In this document: positions 24,564-38,345 of the stretch, one piece after another
Numbering within the stretch: the stretch's first letter is position 1
How the letters are laid out: each line of letters begins with the position of its first letter
Assembly (NCBI GenBank): GCA_920105625.2
Contig: OV050032.1
Coordinates: forward strand, 114,746,542 to 114,810,541
Source: Clusia tigrina
Taxonomy: Eukaryota > Arthropoda > Insecta > Diptera > Clusiidae
Direction: 5' to 3'
Length of the DNA stretch: 64,000 nt
Made by a program: the position numbers and the translations under genes
The notes under the pieces: model-generated
Databases searched by the model: none
What the model was told of the DNA's origin: nothing
What the model saw: only the letters and a program-made list of their open reading frames with translations

Positions 24564-27500
24564 TTGCAACATACAAATGCTTGTAACTTTTTACTGGAGC
24601 GTCATAAAACCTTGAAATTTTGTAACAATAAAGTACTCGAGCCTTTTGTCAATTTAAGCCATCGCTCAAAGCTATGCTACCCTAGAGTCCCAAATCAAAC
24701 ACTGATAAAACTTCAAACGCCCCTAACTTCTTTACGGTACGTCCTAACCCTTCAAAGTTTGCAACATACAAATGCTTGTATCTTTTTACTGGAGCGTCAT
24801 AAAACCTTGAAATTTTGTAACAATGAAGTACCCGAGCCTCTTGTCAATTTAAGCTATCGCTCAAAGCTATGCTACCCTTGAGTCCCAAATCAAACACTGA
24901 TAAAACTTCAAACGCCCCTAACTTCTTTACGGTACGTCCTACACCTATCAAAGTTTGCAACATACAAATGCTTGTATCTTTTTACTGGAGCGTCATAAAA
25001 CCTTGAAATTTTGTAACAATGAAGTACCCGAGCCTCTTGTCAATTTAAGCTATCGCTCAAAGCTATGCTACCCTTGAGTCCCAAATCAAACACTGATAAA
25101 ACTTCAAACGCCCCTAACTTCTTTACGGTACGTCCTACACATATCAAAGTTTGCAACATACAAATGCTTGTAACTTTTTACTGGAGCGTCATAAAACCTT
25201 GAAATTTTGTAACAATGAAGTACCCGAGCATCTTGTCAATTTAAGCTATCGCTCAAAGCTATGCTACCCTTGAGTCCCAAATCAAACACTGATAAAACTT
25301 CAAGCGCCCCTAACTTCTTTACGGTACGTCCTACACATATCAAAGTTCGCAACATACAAATGCTTGTAACTTTTTACTGGAGCGTCATAAAACTTTGAAA
25401 TTTTATAACAATAAGGTACTCGAGCCTCTTGTCAATTTAAGCTATCGCTCAAAGCTATGCTACCCTTGAGTCCCAAATCAAACACTGATAAAACTTCAAA
25501 TGGCCCTAACTACGGTACGTCCTACACCTATCAAAGTTTGCAACATACAAATGCTTGTAACTTTTTACTGGAGCGTCATAAAACCTTGAAATTTTGTAAC
25601 AATAAAGTACTCGAGCATCTTGTCAATTTAAGTTATCGCTCAAAGCTATGCTACCCTAGAGTCCCAAATCAAACACTGATAAAACTTCAAACGCCCCTAA
25701 CTTCTTTACGGTACGTCCTACAACTATCAAAGTTGGCAACATTCAAATGCTTGTAACTTTTTACTGGAGCGTCATAAAACCTTGAAATTTTGTAACAATA
25801 AAGTACTCGAGCCTCTTGTCAATTTAAGCCATCGCTCAAAGCTATGCTACCCTAGAGTCCCAAATCAAACACTGATAAAACTTCAAATGGCCCTAACTTC
25901 TATACGGTACGTCCTACACCTATCAAAGTTTGCAACATACAAATGCTTGTAACTTTTTACTGGAGCGTCATAAAACCTTGAAATTTTGTAACAATAAAGT
26001 ACTCGAGCCTCTTGTCAATTTAAGCTATCGCTTAAAGCTATGCTACCCTAGAGTCCCAAATCAAACACTGATAAAACTTCAAATGGCCCTAACTTCTATA
26101 CGGTACGTCCTACACCTATCAAAGTTTGCAACATACAAATGCTTGTAACTTTTTACTGGAGCGTCATAAAACCTTGAAATTTTGTAACAATAAAGTACTC
26201 GAGCCTCTTGTCAATTTAAGCTATCGCTCAAAGCTATGCTACCCTAGAGTCCCCAATCAAACACTGATAAAACTTCAAAACGCCCCTAACTTCTTTACGG
26301 TACGTCCTACACCTATCAAAGTTTGCAACATACAAATGCTTGTAACTTTTTACTGGAGCGTCATAAAACCTTGAAATTTTGTAACAATAAAGTACTCGAG
26401 CCTTTTGTCAATTTAAGCCATCGCTCAAAGCTATGCTACCCTAGAGTCCCAAATCAAACACTGATAAAACTTCAAACGCCCCTAACTTCTTTACGGTACG
26501 TCCTAACCCTTCAAAGTTTGCAACATACAAATGCTTGTATCTTTTTACTGGAGCGTCATAAAACCTTGAAATTTTGTAACAATGAAGTACCCGAGCCTCT
26601 TGTCAATTTAAGCTATCGCTCAAAGCTATGCTACCCTTGAGTACCAAATCAAACACTGATAAAACTTCAAACGCCCCTAACTTCTTTACGGTACGTCCTA
26701 CACCTATCAAAGTTTGCAACATACAAATGCTTGTATCTTTTTACTGGAGCGTCATAAAACCTTGAAATTTTGTAACAATGAAGTACCCGAGCCTCTTGTC
26801 AATTTAAGCTATCGCTCAAAGCTATGTTACCCTAGAGTCCCAAATCAAACACTGATAAAACTTCAAACGCCCCTAACTTCTTTACGGTACGTCCTACACA
26901 TATCAAAGTTTGCAACATACAAACGCTTGTAACTTTTTACTGGAGCGTCATAAAACCTTGAAATTTTGTAACAATGAAGTACCCGAGCATCTTGTCAATT
27001 TAAGCTATCGCTCAAAGCTATGCTACCCTTGAGTCCCAAATCAAACACTGATAAAACTTCAAGCGCCCCTAACTTCTTTACGGTACGTCCTACACATATC
27101 AAAGTTCGCAACATACAAATGCTTGTAACTTTTTACTGGAGCGTCATAAAACCTTGAAATTTTGTAACAATAAAGTACTCGAGCCTCTTGTCAATTTAAG
27201 CTATCGCTCAAAGCTATGCTACCCTTGAGTCCCAAATCAAACACTGATAAATCTTCAAATGGCCCTAACTTCTGTACGGTACGTCCTACACCTATCAAAG
27301 TTTGCAACATACAAATGCTTGTAACTTTTTACTGGAGCGTCATAAAACATTGAAATTTTGTAGCAATAATGTACTCGAGCCTCTTGTCAATTAAGGCCAT
27401 CGCTCAAAGCTATGCTACCCTTGAGTCCCAAATCAAACACTGATAAAACTTCAAACGCCCCTAACTTCTTTACGGTACGTCCTACACCTATCAAAGTTGG

Positions 27501-28912
27501 CAACATACAAATGCTTGTAACTTTTTACTGGAGCGTCATAAAACATTGAAATTTTTTAGCAATAATGTACTCGAGCCTCTTGTCAATTTAAGCTATCGCT
27601 TAAAGCTATGCTACCCTAGAGTCCCAAATCAAACACTGATAAAACTTCAAATGGCCCTAACTTCTATACGGTACGTCCTACACCTATCAAAGTTTGCAAC
27701 ATACAAATGCTTGTAACTTTTTACTGGAGCGTCATAAAACCTTGAAATTTTGTAACAATAAAGTACTCGAGCCTCTTGTCAATTTAAGCTATCGCTCAAA
27801 GCTATGCTACCCTAGAGTCCCCAATCAAACACTGATAAAACTTCAAACGCCCCTAACTTCTTTACGGTACGTCCTACACCTATCAAAGTTTGCAACATAC
27901 AAATGCTTGTAACTTTTTACTGGAGCGTCATAAAACCTTGAAATTTTGTAACAATAAAGTACTCGAGCCTTTTGTCAATTTAAGCCATCGCTCAAAGCTA
28001 TGCTACCCTAGAGTCCCAAATCAAACACTGATAAAACTTCAAACGCCCCTAACTTCTTTACGGTACGTCCTAACCCTTCAAAGTTTGCAACATACAAATG
28101 CTTGTATCTTTTTACTGGAGCGTCATAAAACCTTGAAATTTTGTAACAATGAAGTACCCGAGCCTCTTGTCAATTTAAGCTATCGCTCAAAGCTATGCTA
28201 CCCTTGAGTACCAAATCAAACACTGATAAAACTTCAAACGCCCCTAACTTCTTTACGGTACGTCCTACACCTATCAAAGTTTGCAACATACAAATGCTTG
28301 TATCTTTTTACTGGAGCGTCATAAAACCTTGAAATTTTGTAACAATGAAGTACCCGAGCCTCTTGTCAATTTAAGCTATCGCTCAAAGCTATGTTACCCT
28401 AAAGTCCCAAATCAAACACTGATAAAACTTCAAACGCCCCTAACTTCTTTACGGTACGTCCTACACATATCAAAGTTTGCAACATACAAACGCTTGTAAC
28501 TTTTTACTGGAGCGTCATAAAACCTTGAAATTTTGTAACAATGAAGTACCCGAGCATCTTGTCAATTTAAGCTATCGCTCAAAGCTATGCTACCCTTGAG
28601 TCCCAAATCAAACACTGATAAAATTTCAAGCGCCCCTAACTTCTTTACGGTACGTCCTACACATATCAAAGTTCGCAACATACAAATGCTTGTAACTTTT
28701 TACTGGAGCGTCATAAAACCTTGAAATTTTGTAACAATAAAGTACTCGAGCCTCTTGTCAATTTAAGCTATCGCTCAAAGCTATGCTACCCTTGAGTCCC
28801 AAATCAAACACTGATAAATCTTCAAATGGCCCTAACTTCTGTACGGTACGTCCTACACCTATCAAAGTTTGCAACATACAAATGCTTGTAACTTTTTACT
28901 GGAGCGTCATAA
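24450..28912 (+). repeat. 8- to 9-monomer higher-order block, three copies
   Basis: Copies run at about 24,450-25,380, 26,010-27,345 and 27,577-28,912. The offsets are about 1,759 bp between the first and second and 1,567-1,568 bp between the second and third. All three contain a 195-bp monomer with tcctaacccttcaaag in place of tcctacacctatcaaag (24,743, 26,501 and 28,069), then gagcatcttg and aagttcgcaac monomers. Copies 2 and 3 also share aaacgcttg and gataaatcttc. Copy 1 is followed by a monomer with a 5-bp deletion (ccctaactacgg, 25,504). Confidence 0.85.
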
Positions 28913-31314
28913 AACCTTGAAATTTTGTAACAATAAAGTACTCGAGCCTCTTGTCAATTTGAGCTATCGCTCAAAACTATACTACCCTAGAGTACCAAAT
29001 CAAACACTGATAAAACTTCAAACGCCCCTAACTTCTTTACGGTACGTCCTACACCTATCAAAGTTTGCAACATACAAATGCTTGTAACTTTTTACTGGAG
29101 TGTCATAAAACCTTGAAATTTTGTAACAATAAAGTACTCGAGCCTCTTGTCAATTTAAGCTATCGCTCAAAGCTATGCTACCCTAGAGTCCCAAATCAAA
29201 CACTGATAAAACTTCAAACGCCCCTAACTTCTTTACGGTACGTCCTACACCTGTCAAAGTTTGCAACATACAAATGCTTGTCACTTTTTACTGGAGCGTC
29301 ATAAAACCTTGAAATTTTGTAACAATGAAGTACCCGAGCCTCTTGTCAATTTAAGCTATCGCTCAAAGCTATGCTACCCTTGAGTCCCAAATCAAACACT
29401 GATAAAACTTCAAACGCCCCTAACTTCTTTACGGTACGTCCTACACATATCAAAGTTTGCAACATACAAATGCTTGTAACTTTTTACTGGAGCGTCATAA
29501 AACCTTGAAATTTTGTAACAATAAAGTACCCGAGCCTCTTGTCAATTTAAGTTATCGCTCAAAGCTATGCTACCCTTGAGTCCCAAATCAAACACTGATA
29601 AAACTTCAAACTCCCCTAACTTCTATACGGTATGTCCTACACCTATCAAAGTTTGCAACATACAAATGCTTGTATCTTTTTACTGGAGCGTCATAAAACC
29701 TTGAAATTTTGTAACAATAAAGTATTCGAGCCTCTTGTCAATTTAGGCCATCGCTCAAAGCTATGCTACCCTTGAGTCCCAAATCAAACACTGATAAAAC
29801 TTCAAATGGCCCTAACTTCTATACGGTACGTCCTACACCTATCAAAGTTTGCAACATACAAATGCTTGTATCTTTTTACTGGAGCGTCATAAAACCTTGA
29901 AATTTTGTAACAATGAAGTACCCGAGCCTCTTGTCAATTTAAGTTATCGCTCAAAGCTATGCTACCCTTGAGTCCCAAATCAAACACTGATAAAACTTCA
30001 AACGCCCCTAACTTCTTTACGGTATGTCCTACACATATCAAAGTTTGCAACATACAAATGCTTGTAACTTTTTACTGGAGCGTCATAAAACCTTGAAATT
30101 TTGTAACAATAAACTACTCGAGCCTCTTGTCAATTTAAGCTATCTCTCAAAACTATGCTACCCTAGAGTCCCAAATCAAACACTGATAAAACTTCAAACG
30201 CCCCTAACTTCTATACGGTACGTCCTACACCTATCAAAGTTGGCAACATTCAAATGCTTGTAACTTTTTACTGGAGCGTCATAAAACCTAGAAATTTGGT
30301 AACAATAAAGTACTCGAGCATCTTGTCAATTTAGGCCATCGCTCAAAGCTATGCTACCCTTGAGTCCCAAATCAAATACTGATAGAACTTCAAACGCCCC
30401 TAACTTCTATACGGTATGTCCTACACCTATCAAAGTTTGCAACATACAAATGCTTGTATCTTTTTACTGGAGCGTCATAAAACCTTGAAATTTTGTAACA
30501 ATAAAGTACTCGAGCCTCTTGTCAATTTAGGCCATCGCTCAAAGCTATGCTACCCTTGAGTCCCAAATCAGACACTGATAAAACTTCAAATGGCCCTAAC
30601 TTCTATACGGTACGTCCTACACCTATCAAAGTTTGCAACATACAAATGCTTGTAACTTTTTACTGGAGCGTCATAAAACCTTGAAATTTTGTAACAATGA
30701 AGTACCCGAGCCTCTTGTCAATTTAAGTTATCGCTCAAAGCTATGCTACCCTTGAGTCCCAAATCAGACACTGAAAAAACTTCAAATGGCCCTAACTTCT
30801 ATACGGTACGTCCTACACCTATCAAAGTTTGCAACATACAAATGCTTGTAACTTTTTACTGGAGCGTCATAAAACCTTGAAATTTTGTAACAATGAAGTA
30901 CCCGAGCCTCTTGTCAATTTAAGTTATCGCTCAAAGCTATGCTACCCTAGAGTCCCAAATCAAACACTGATAAAACTTCAAACGCCCCTAACTTCTTTAC
31001 GGTACGTCCTACACCTATCAAAGTTGGCAACATTCAAATGCTTGTAACTTTTTACTGGAGCGTCATAAAACCTTGAAATTTTGTAACAATAAAGTACTCG
31101 AGCCTCTTATCAATTTAAGCCATCGCTCAAAGCTTTGCTACCCTAGAGTCCCAAATCAAACACTGATAAAACTTCAAATGCCCCTAACTTCTATACGGTA
31201 CGTCCTACACCTATCAAAGTTTTGCAACATACAAATGCTTGTAACTTTTTACTGGAGCGTCATAAAACCTTGAAATTTTGTAACAATAAAGTACTCGAGC
31301 CTCTTGTCAATTTA

Positions 31315-31320
31315 AGCTAT
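31315..31320 (+). repeat. 13-bp slippage deletion scar
   Basis: The usual agctatcgctcaaagctat is reduced to a single agctat. The loss equals the distance between the two agctat direct repeats, so slippage or short-homology recombination explains it. The same scar is present at 34,984 (tandem copy B) and at 48,988. Confidence 0.88.
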
Positions 31321-31540
31321 GCTACCCTAGAGTCCCAAATCAAACACTGATAAAACTTCAAACGCCCCTAACTTCTTTACGGTACGTCCTACACCTATCA
31401 AAGTTTGCAAGATACAAATGCTTGTAACTTTTTACTGGAGCGTCATAAAACCTTGAAATTTTGTAACAATAAAGTACTCGAGCCTTTTGTCAATTTAAGC
31501 CATCGCTCAAAGCTATGCTACCCTTGAGTCCCAAATCAAA

Positions 31541-31575
31541 CACTGCAACATACAAATTTGCAACATACAAATGCT
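31541..31575 (+). repeat. Truncated monomer junction, copy 1
   Basis: After caaatcaaacactg the sequence jumps directly to gcaacatacaaat, then repeats tgcaacatacaaatgc. About 40 net bases are missing, including the whole cgcccctaacttctttacgg segment, and a short local duplication sits at the joint. The identical joint occurs at 35,210 and 39,084, so the event happened once and was amplified with its block. Confidence 0.9.
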
Positions 31576-33028
31576 TGTATCTTTTTACTGGAGCGTCATA
31601 AAACCTTGAAATTTTGTAACAATGAAGTACCCGAGCCTCTTGTCAATTTAAGCTATCGCTCAAAGCTATGCTACCCTTGAGTCCCAAATCAAACACTGAT
31701 AAAACTTCAAACGCCCCTAACTTCTTTACGGTACGTCCTACACCTATCAAAGTTTGCAACATACAAATGCTTGTATCTTTTTACTGGAGCGTCATAAAAC
31801 CTTGAAATTTTGTAACAATAAAATACCCGAGCCTCTTGTCAATTTAAGCTATCGCTCAAAGCTATGCTACCCTTGAGTCCCAAATCAAACACTGATAAAA
31901 CTTCAAACGCCCCTAACTTCTTTACGGTACGTCCTACACATATCAAAGTTTGCAACATACAAATGCTTGTAACTTTTTACTGGAGCGTCATAAAACCTTG
32001 AAATTTTGTAACAATGAAGTACCCGAGCATCTTGTCAATTTAAGCTATCGCTCAAAGCTATGCTACCCTTGAGTCCCAAATCAAACACTGATAAAACTTC
32101 AAGCGCCCCTAACTTCTTTACGGTACGTCCTACACATATCAAAGTTCGCAGCATACAAATGCTTGTAACTTTTTACTGGAGCGTCATAAAACCTTGAAAT
32201 TTTGTAATAATAAAGTACTCGAGCCTCTTGTCAATTTAAGCTATCGCTCAAAGCTATGCTACCCTAGAGTACCAAATCAAACACTGATAAAACTTCAAAC
32301 GCCCCTAACTTCTTTACGGTACGTCCTACACCTATCAAAGTTTGCAACATACAAATGCTTGTAACTTTTTACTGGAGCGTCATAAAACCTTGAAATTTTG
32401 TAACAATTAAGTACTCGAGCCTTTTGTCAATTTAAGCCATCGCTCAAAGCTATGCTACCCTAGAGTCCCAAATCAAACACTGATAAAACTTCAAACGCCC
32501 CTAACTTCTTTACGGTACGTCCTACACCTATCAAAGTTGGCAACATTCAAATGCTTGTAACTTTTTACTGGAGCGTCATAAAACCTTGAAATTTTGTAAC
32601 AATGAAGTACCCGAGCCTCTTGTCAATTTAAGCTATCGCTCAAAGCTATGCTACCCTTGAGTCCCAAATTAAACACTGATAAAACTTCAAACGCCCCTAA
32701 CTTCTTTACGGTACGTCCTACACATATCAAAGTTTGCAACATACAAATGCTTGTAACTTTTTACGGGAGCGTCATAAAACCTTGAAATCTTGTAACAATG
32801 AAGTACCCGAGCCTCTTGTCAATTTAAGCTATCGCTCAAAGCTATGCTACCCTTGAGTCCCAAATAAAACACTGATAAAACTTCAAACGCCCCTAACTTC
32901 TTTACGGTACGTCCTACACATATCAAAGTTCGCAACATACAAATGCTTGTAACTTTTACTGGAGCGTCATAAAACCTTGAAATTTTATAACAATAAGGTA
33001 CTCGAGCCTCTTGTCAATTTAAGCTATA

Positions 33029-36000
33029 GCTCAAAGCTATGCTACCCTTGAGTCCCAAATCAAACACTGATAAAACTTCAAACGCCCCTAACTTCTTTAC
33101 GGTACGTCCTACACATATCAAAGTTTGCAACATACAAATGCTTGTAACTTTTTACTGGAGCGTCATAAAACCTTGAAATTTTGTAACAATAAAGTACCCG
33201 AGCCTCTTGTCAATTTAAGTTATCGCTCAAAGCTATGCTACCCTTGAGTCCCAAATCAAACACTGATAAAACTTCAAACTCCCCTAACTTCTATACGGTA
33301 TGTCCTACACCTATCAAAGTTTGCAACATACAAATGCTTGTATCTTTTTACTGGAGCGTCATAAAACCTTGAAATTTTGTAACAATAAAGTATTCGAGCC
33401 TCTTGTCAATTTAGGCCATCGCTCAAAGCTATGCTACCCTTGAGTCCCAAATCAAACACTGATAAAACTTCAAATGGCCCTAACTTCTATACGGTACGTC
33501 CTACACCTATCAAAGTTTGCAACATACAAATGCTTGTATCTTTTTACTGGAGCGTCATAAAACCTTGAAATTTTTGTAACAATGAAGTACCCGAGCCTCT
33601 TGTCAATTTAAGTTATCGCTCAAAGCTATGCTACCCTTGAGTCCCAAATCAAACACTGATAAAACTTCAAACGCCCCTAACTTCTTTACGGTATGTCCTA
33701 CACATATCAAAGTTTGCAACATACAAATGCTTGTAACTTTTTACTGGAGCGTCATAAAACCTTGAAATTTTGTAACAATAAACTACTCGAGCCTCTTGTC
33801 AATTTAAGCTATCTCTCAAAAACTATGCTACCCTAGAGTCCCAAATCAAACACTGATAAAACTTCAAACGCCCCTAACTTCTATACGGTACGTCCTACAC
33901 CTATCAAAGTTGGCAACATTCAAATGCTTGTAACTTTTTACTGGAGCGTCATAAAACCTAGAAATTTGGTAACAATAAAGTACTCGAGCATCTTGTCAAT
34001 TTAGGCCATCGCTCAAAGCTATGCTACCCTTGAGTCCCAAATCAAATACTGATAAAACTTCAAACGCCCCTAACTTCTATACGGTATGTCCTACACCTAT
34101 CAAAGTTTGCAACATACAAATGCTTGTATCTTTTTACTGGAGCGTCATAAAACCTTGAAATTTTGTAACAATAAAGTACTCGAGCCTCTTGTCAATTTAG
34201 GCCATCGCTCAAAGCTATGCTACCCTTGAGTCCCAAATCAGACACTGATAAAACTTCAAATGGCCCTAACTTCTATACGGTACGTCCTACACCTATCAAA
34301 GTTTGCAACATACAAATGCTTGTAACTTTTTACTGGAGCGTCATAAAACCTTGAAATTTTGTAACAATGAAGTACCCGAGCCTCTTGTCAATTTAAGTTA
34401 TCGCTCAAAGCTATGCTACCCTTGAGTCCCAAATCAGACACTGAAAAAACTTCAAATGGCCCTAACTTCTATACGGTACGTCCTACACCTATCAAAGTTT
34501 GCAACATACAAATGCTTGTAACTTTTTACTGGAGCGTCATAAAACCTTGAAATTTTGTAACAATGAAGTACCCGAGCCTCTTGTCAATTTAAGTTATCGC
34601 TCAAAGCTATGCTACCCTAGAGTCCCAAATCAAACACTGATAAAACTTCAAACGCCCCTAACTTCTTTACGGTACGTCCTACACCTATCAAAGTTGGCAA
34701 CATTCAAATGCTTGTAACTTTTTACTGGAGCGTCATAAAACCTTGAAATTTTGTAACAATAAAGTACTCGAGCCTCTTATCAATTTAAGCCATCGCTCAA
34801 AGCTATGCTACCCTAGAGTCCCAAATCAAACACTGATAAAACTTCAAATGGCCCTAACTTCTATACGGTACGTCCTACACCTATCAAAGTTTGCAACATA
34901 CAAATGCTTGTAACTTTTTACTGGAGCGTCATAAAACCTTGAAATTTTGTAACAATAAAGTACTCGAGCCTCTTGTCAATTTAAGCTATGCTACCCTAGA
35001 GTCCCAAATCAAACACTGATAAAACTTCAAACGCCCCTAACTTCTTTACGGTACGTCCTACACCTATCAAAGTTTGCAAGATACAAATGCTTGTAACTTT
35101 TTACTGGAGCGTCATAAAACCTTGAAATTTTGTAACAATAAAGTACTCGAGCCTTTTGTCAATTTAAGCCATCGCTCAAAGCTATGCTACCCTTGAGTCC
35201 CAAATCAAACACTGCAACATACAAATTTGCAACATACAAATGCTTGTATCTTTTTACTGGAGCGTCATAAAACCTTGAAATTTTGTAACAATGAAGTACC
35301 CGAGCCTCTTGTCAATTTAAGCTATCGCTCAAAGCTATGCTACCCTTGAGTCCCAAATCAAACACTGATAAAACTTCAAACGCCCCTAACTTCTTTACGG
35401 TACGTCCTACACCTATCAAAGTTTGCAACATACAAATGCTTGTATCTTTTTACTGGAGCGTCATAAAACCTTGAAATTTTGTAACAATAAAATACCCGAG
35501 CCTCTTGTCAATTTAAGCTATCGCTCAAAGCTATGCTACCCTTGAGTCCCAAATCAAACACTGATAAAACTTCAAACGCCCCTAACTTCTTTACGGTACG
35601 TCCTACACATATCAAAGTTTGCAACATACAAATGCTTGTAACTTTTTACTGGAGCGTCATAAAACCTTGAAATTTTGTAACAATGAAGTACCCGAGCATC
35701 TTGTCAATTTAAGCTATCGCTCAAAGCTATGCTACCCTTGAGTCCCAAATCAAACACTGATAAAACTTCAAGCGCCCCTAACTTCTTTACGGTACGTCCT
35801 ACACATATCAAAGTTCGCAGCATACAAATGCTTGTAACTTTTTACTGGAGCGTCATAAAACCTTGAAATTTTGTAACAATAAAGTACTCGAGCCTCTTGT
35901 CAATTTAAGCTATCGCTCAAAGCTATGCTACCCTAGAGTACCAAATCAAACACTGATAAAACTTCAAACGCCCCTAACTTCTTTACGGTACGTCCTACAC

Positions 36001-36697
36001 CTATCAAAGTTTGCAACATACAAATGCTTGTAACTTTTTACTGGAGCGTCATAAAACCTTGAAATTTTGTAACAATAAAGTACTCGAGCCTTTTGTCAAT
36101 TTAAGCCATCGCTCAAAGCTATGCTACCCTAGAGTCCCAAATCAAACACTGATAAAACTTCAAACGCCCCTAACTTCTTTACGGTACGTCCTACACCTAT
36201 CAAAGTTGGCAACATTCAAATGCTTGTAACTTTTTACTGGAGCGTCATAAAACCTTGAAATTTTGTAACAATGAAGTACCCGAGCCTCTTGTCAATTTAA
36301 GCTATCGCTCAAAGCTATGCTACCCTTGAGTCCCAAATTAAACACTGATAAAACTTCAAACGCCCCTAACTTCTTTACGGTACGTCCTACACATATCAAA
36401 GTTTGCAACATACAAATGCTTGTAACTTTTTACGGGAGCGTCATAAAACCTTGAAATCTTGTAACAATGAAGTACCCGAGCCTCTTGTCAATTTAAGCTA
36501 TCGCTCAAAGCTATGCTACCCTTGAGTCCCAAATAAAACACTGATAAAACTTCAAACGCCCCTAACTTCTTTACGGTACGTCCTACACATATCAAAGTTC
36601 GCAACATACAAATGCTTGTAACTTTTACTGGAGCGTCATAAAACCTTGAAATTTTATAACAATAAGGTACTCGAGCCTCTTGTCAATTTAAGCTATA
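33029..36697 (+). repeat. 19-monomer tandem duplication, copy B
   Basis: This is the direct neighbour of copy A in the same orientation. It repeats the 13-bp deletion (34,984) and the truncated monomer (35,210). Copy-specific length changes are an extra T in gaaatttttgtaac near 33,571 and an extra A in ctcaaaaactatg near 33,820. Copy A has its own extra T in aaagttttgcaac near 31,221. Confidence 0.9.
35210..35244 (+). repeat. Truncated monomer junction, copy 2
   Basis: The same joint as at 31,541, lying 3,669 bp downstream inside tandem copy B. Confidence 0.9.
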
Positions 36698-36734
36698 GCT
36701 CAAAGCTATGCTACCCTTGAGTCCCAAATCAAAC

Positions 36735-38345
36735 ACTGATAAAACTTCAAACGCCCCTAACTTCTTTACGGTACGTCCTACACCTATCAAAGTTTGCAAC
36801 ATACAAATGCTTGTAACTTTTTACTGGAGCGTCATAAAACCTTGAAATTTTGTAACAATAAAGTACTCGAGCATCTTGTCAAGTTAAGTTATCGCTCAAA
36901 GCTATGCTACCCCAGAGCCCCAAATCAAACACTGATAAAACTTCAAACGCCCGTAACTTCTTTACGGTACGTCCTACACCTATCAAAGTTTGCAATATAC
37001 AAAGCTTGTATCTTTTTACTGGAGTGTCATAAAACCTTGAAATTTTGTAACAATAAAGTACTCGAGCCTCTTGTTAATTTAAGCTATCGCTCAAAGCTAT
37101 GCTACCCTAGAGTCCCAAATCAAATACTGATAAAACTTCAAACGCCCCTAACTTCTTTACGGTACGTCCTACACCTATCAAAGTTGGCAACATTCAAATG
37201 CTTGTAACTTTTTACTGGAGCGTCATAAAACCTTGAAATTTTGTAACAATAAAGTACTCGAGCCTCTTGTCAATTTGAGCTATCGCTCAAAACTATACTA
37301 CCCTAGAGTACCAAATCAAACACTGATAAAACTTCAAACGCCCCTAACTTCTTTACGGTACGTCCTACACCTATCAAAGTTTGCAACATACAAATGCTTG
37401 TAACTTTTTACTGGAGCGTCATAAAACCTTGAAATTTTGTAACAATAAAGTACTCGAGCATCTTGTCAATTTAAGTTATCGCTCAAAGCTATGCTACCCT
37501 AGAGTCCCAAATCAAACACTGATAAAACTTCAAACGCCCCTAACTTCTTTACGGTACGTCCAACACCTATCAAAGTTGGCAACATTCAAATGCTTGTAAC
37601 TTTTTACTGGAGCGTCATAAAACCTTGATATTTTGTAACAATAAAGTACTCGAGCCTCTTGTCAATTTAAGCCATCGCTCAAAGCTATGCTACCCTAGAG
37701 TCCCAAATCAAACACTGATAAAACTTCAAATGGCCCTAACTTCTATACGGTACGTCCTACACCTATCAAAGTTTGCAACATACAAATGCTTGTAACTTTT
37801 TACTGGAGCGTCATAAAACCTTGAAATTTTGTAACAATAAAGTACTCGAGCCTCTTGTCAATTTAAGCTATCGCTTAAAGCTATGCTACCCTAGAGTCCC
37901 AAATCAAACACTGATAAAACTTCAAATGGCCCTAACTTCTATACGGTACGTCCTACACCTATCAAAGTTTGCTACATACAAATGCTTGTAACTTTTTACT
38001 GGAGCGTCATAAAACCTTGAAATTTTGTAACAATAAAGTACTCGAGCCTCTTGTCAATTTAAGCTATCGCTCAAAGCTATGCTACCCTAGAGTCCCCAAT
38101 CAAACACTGATAAAACTTCAAACGCCCCTAACTTCTTTACGGTACGTCCTACACCTATCAAAGTTTGCAACATACAAATGCTTGTAACTTTTTACTGGAG
38201 CGTCATAAAACCTTGAAATTTTGTAACAATAAAGTACTCGAGCCTTTTGTCAATTTAAGCCATCGCTCAAAGCTATGCTACCCTAGAGTCCCAAATCAAA
38301 CACTGATAAAACTTCAAACGCCCCTAACTTCTTTACGGTACGTCC
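36735..38345 (+). repeat. 8-monomer block duplicated at 40,022-41,632
   Basis: The offset is 3,287 bp. Both copies hold a 195-bp monomer with caatatacaaagcttg (36,993 and 40,280), in which a lost T creates a HindIII site, followed by gtccaacacctatc, ccttgatattttg, cgcttaaagc and gctacatac monomers. The right boundary is sharp: this copy goes on with tcctaaccc while the other goes on with tcctacacc. A sub-block from about 37,640 also matches about 41,711-42,550 at 4,071 bp. Confidence 0.85.

Larger units (their letters stand above)
29361..33028 (+). repeat. 19-monomer tandem duplication, copy A
   Basis: It matches 33,029-36,697 end to end. The offset starts at 3,668 bp and shifts by single bases at three homopolymer differences. 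The unit is about 55 bp shorter than 19 full monomers because it carries two deletions described separately: 13 bp at 31,315 and a truncated monomer at 31,541. I noticed only about ten differences between the copies, among them gatagaac against gataaaac and caattaag against caataaag. That points to a recent duplication. Confidence 0.9.
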
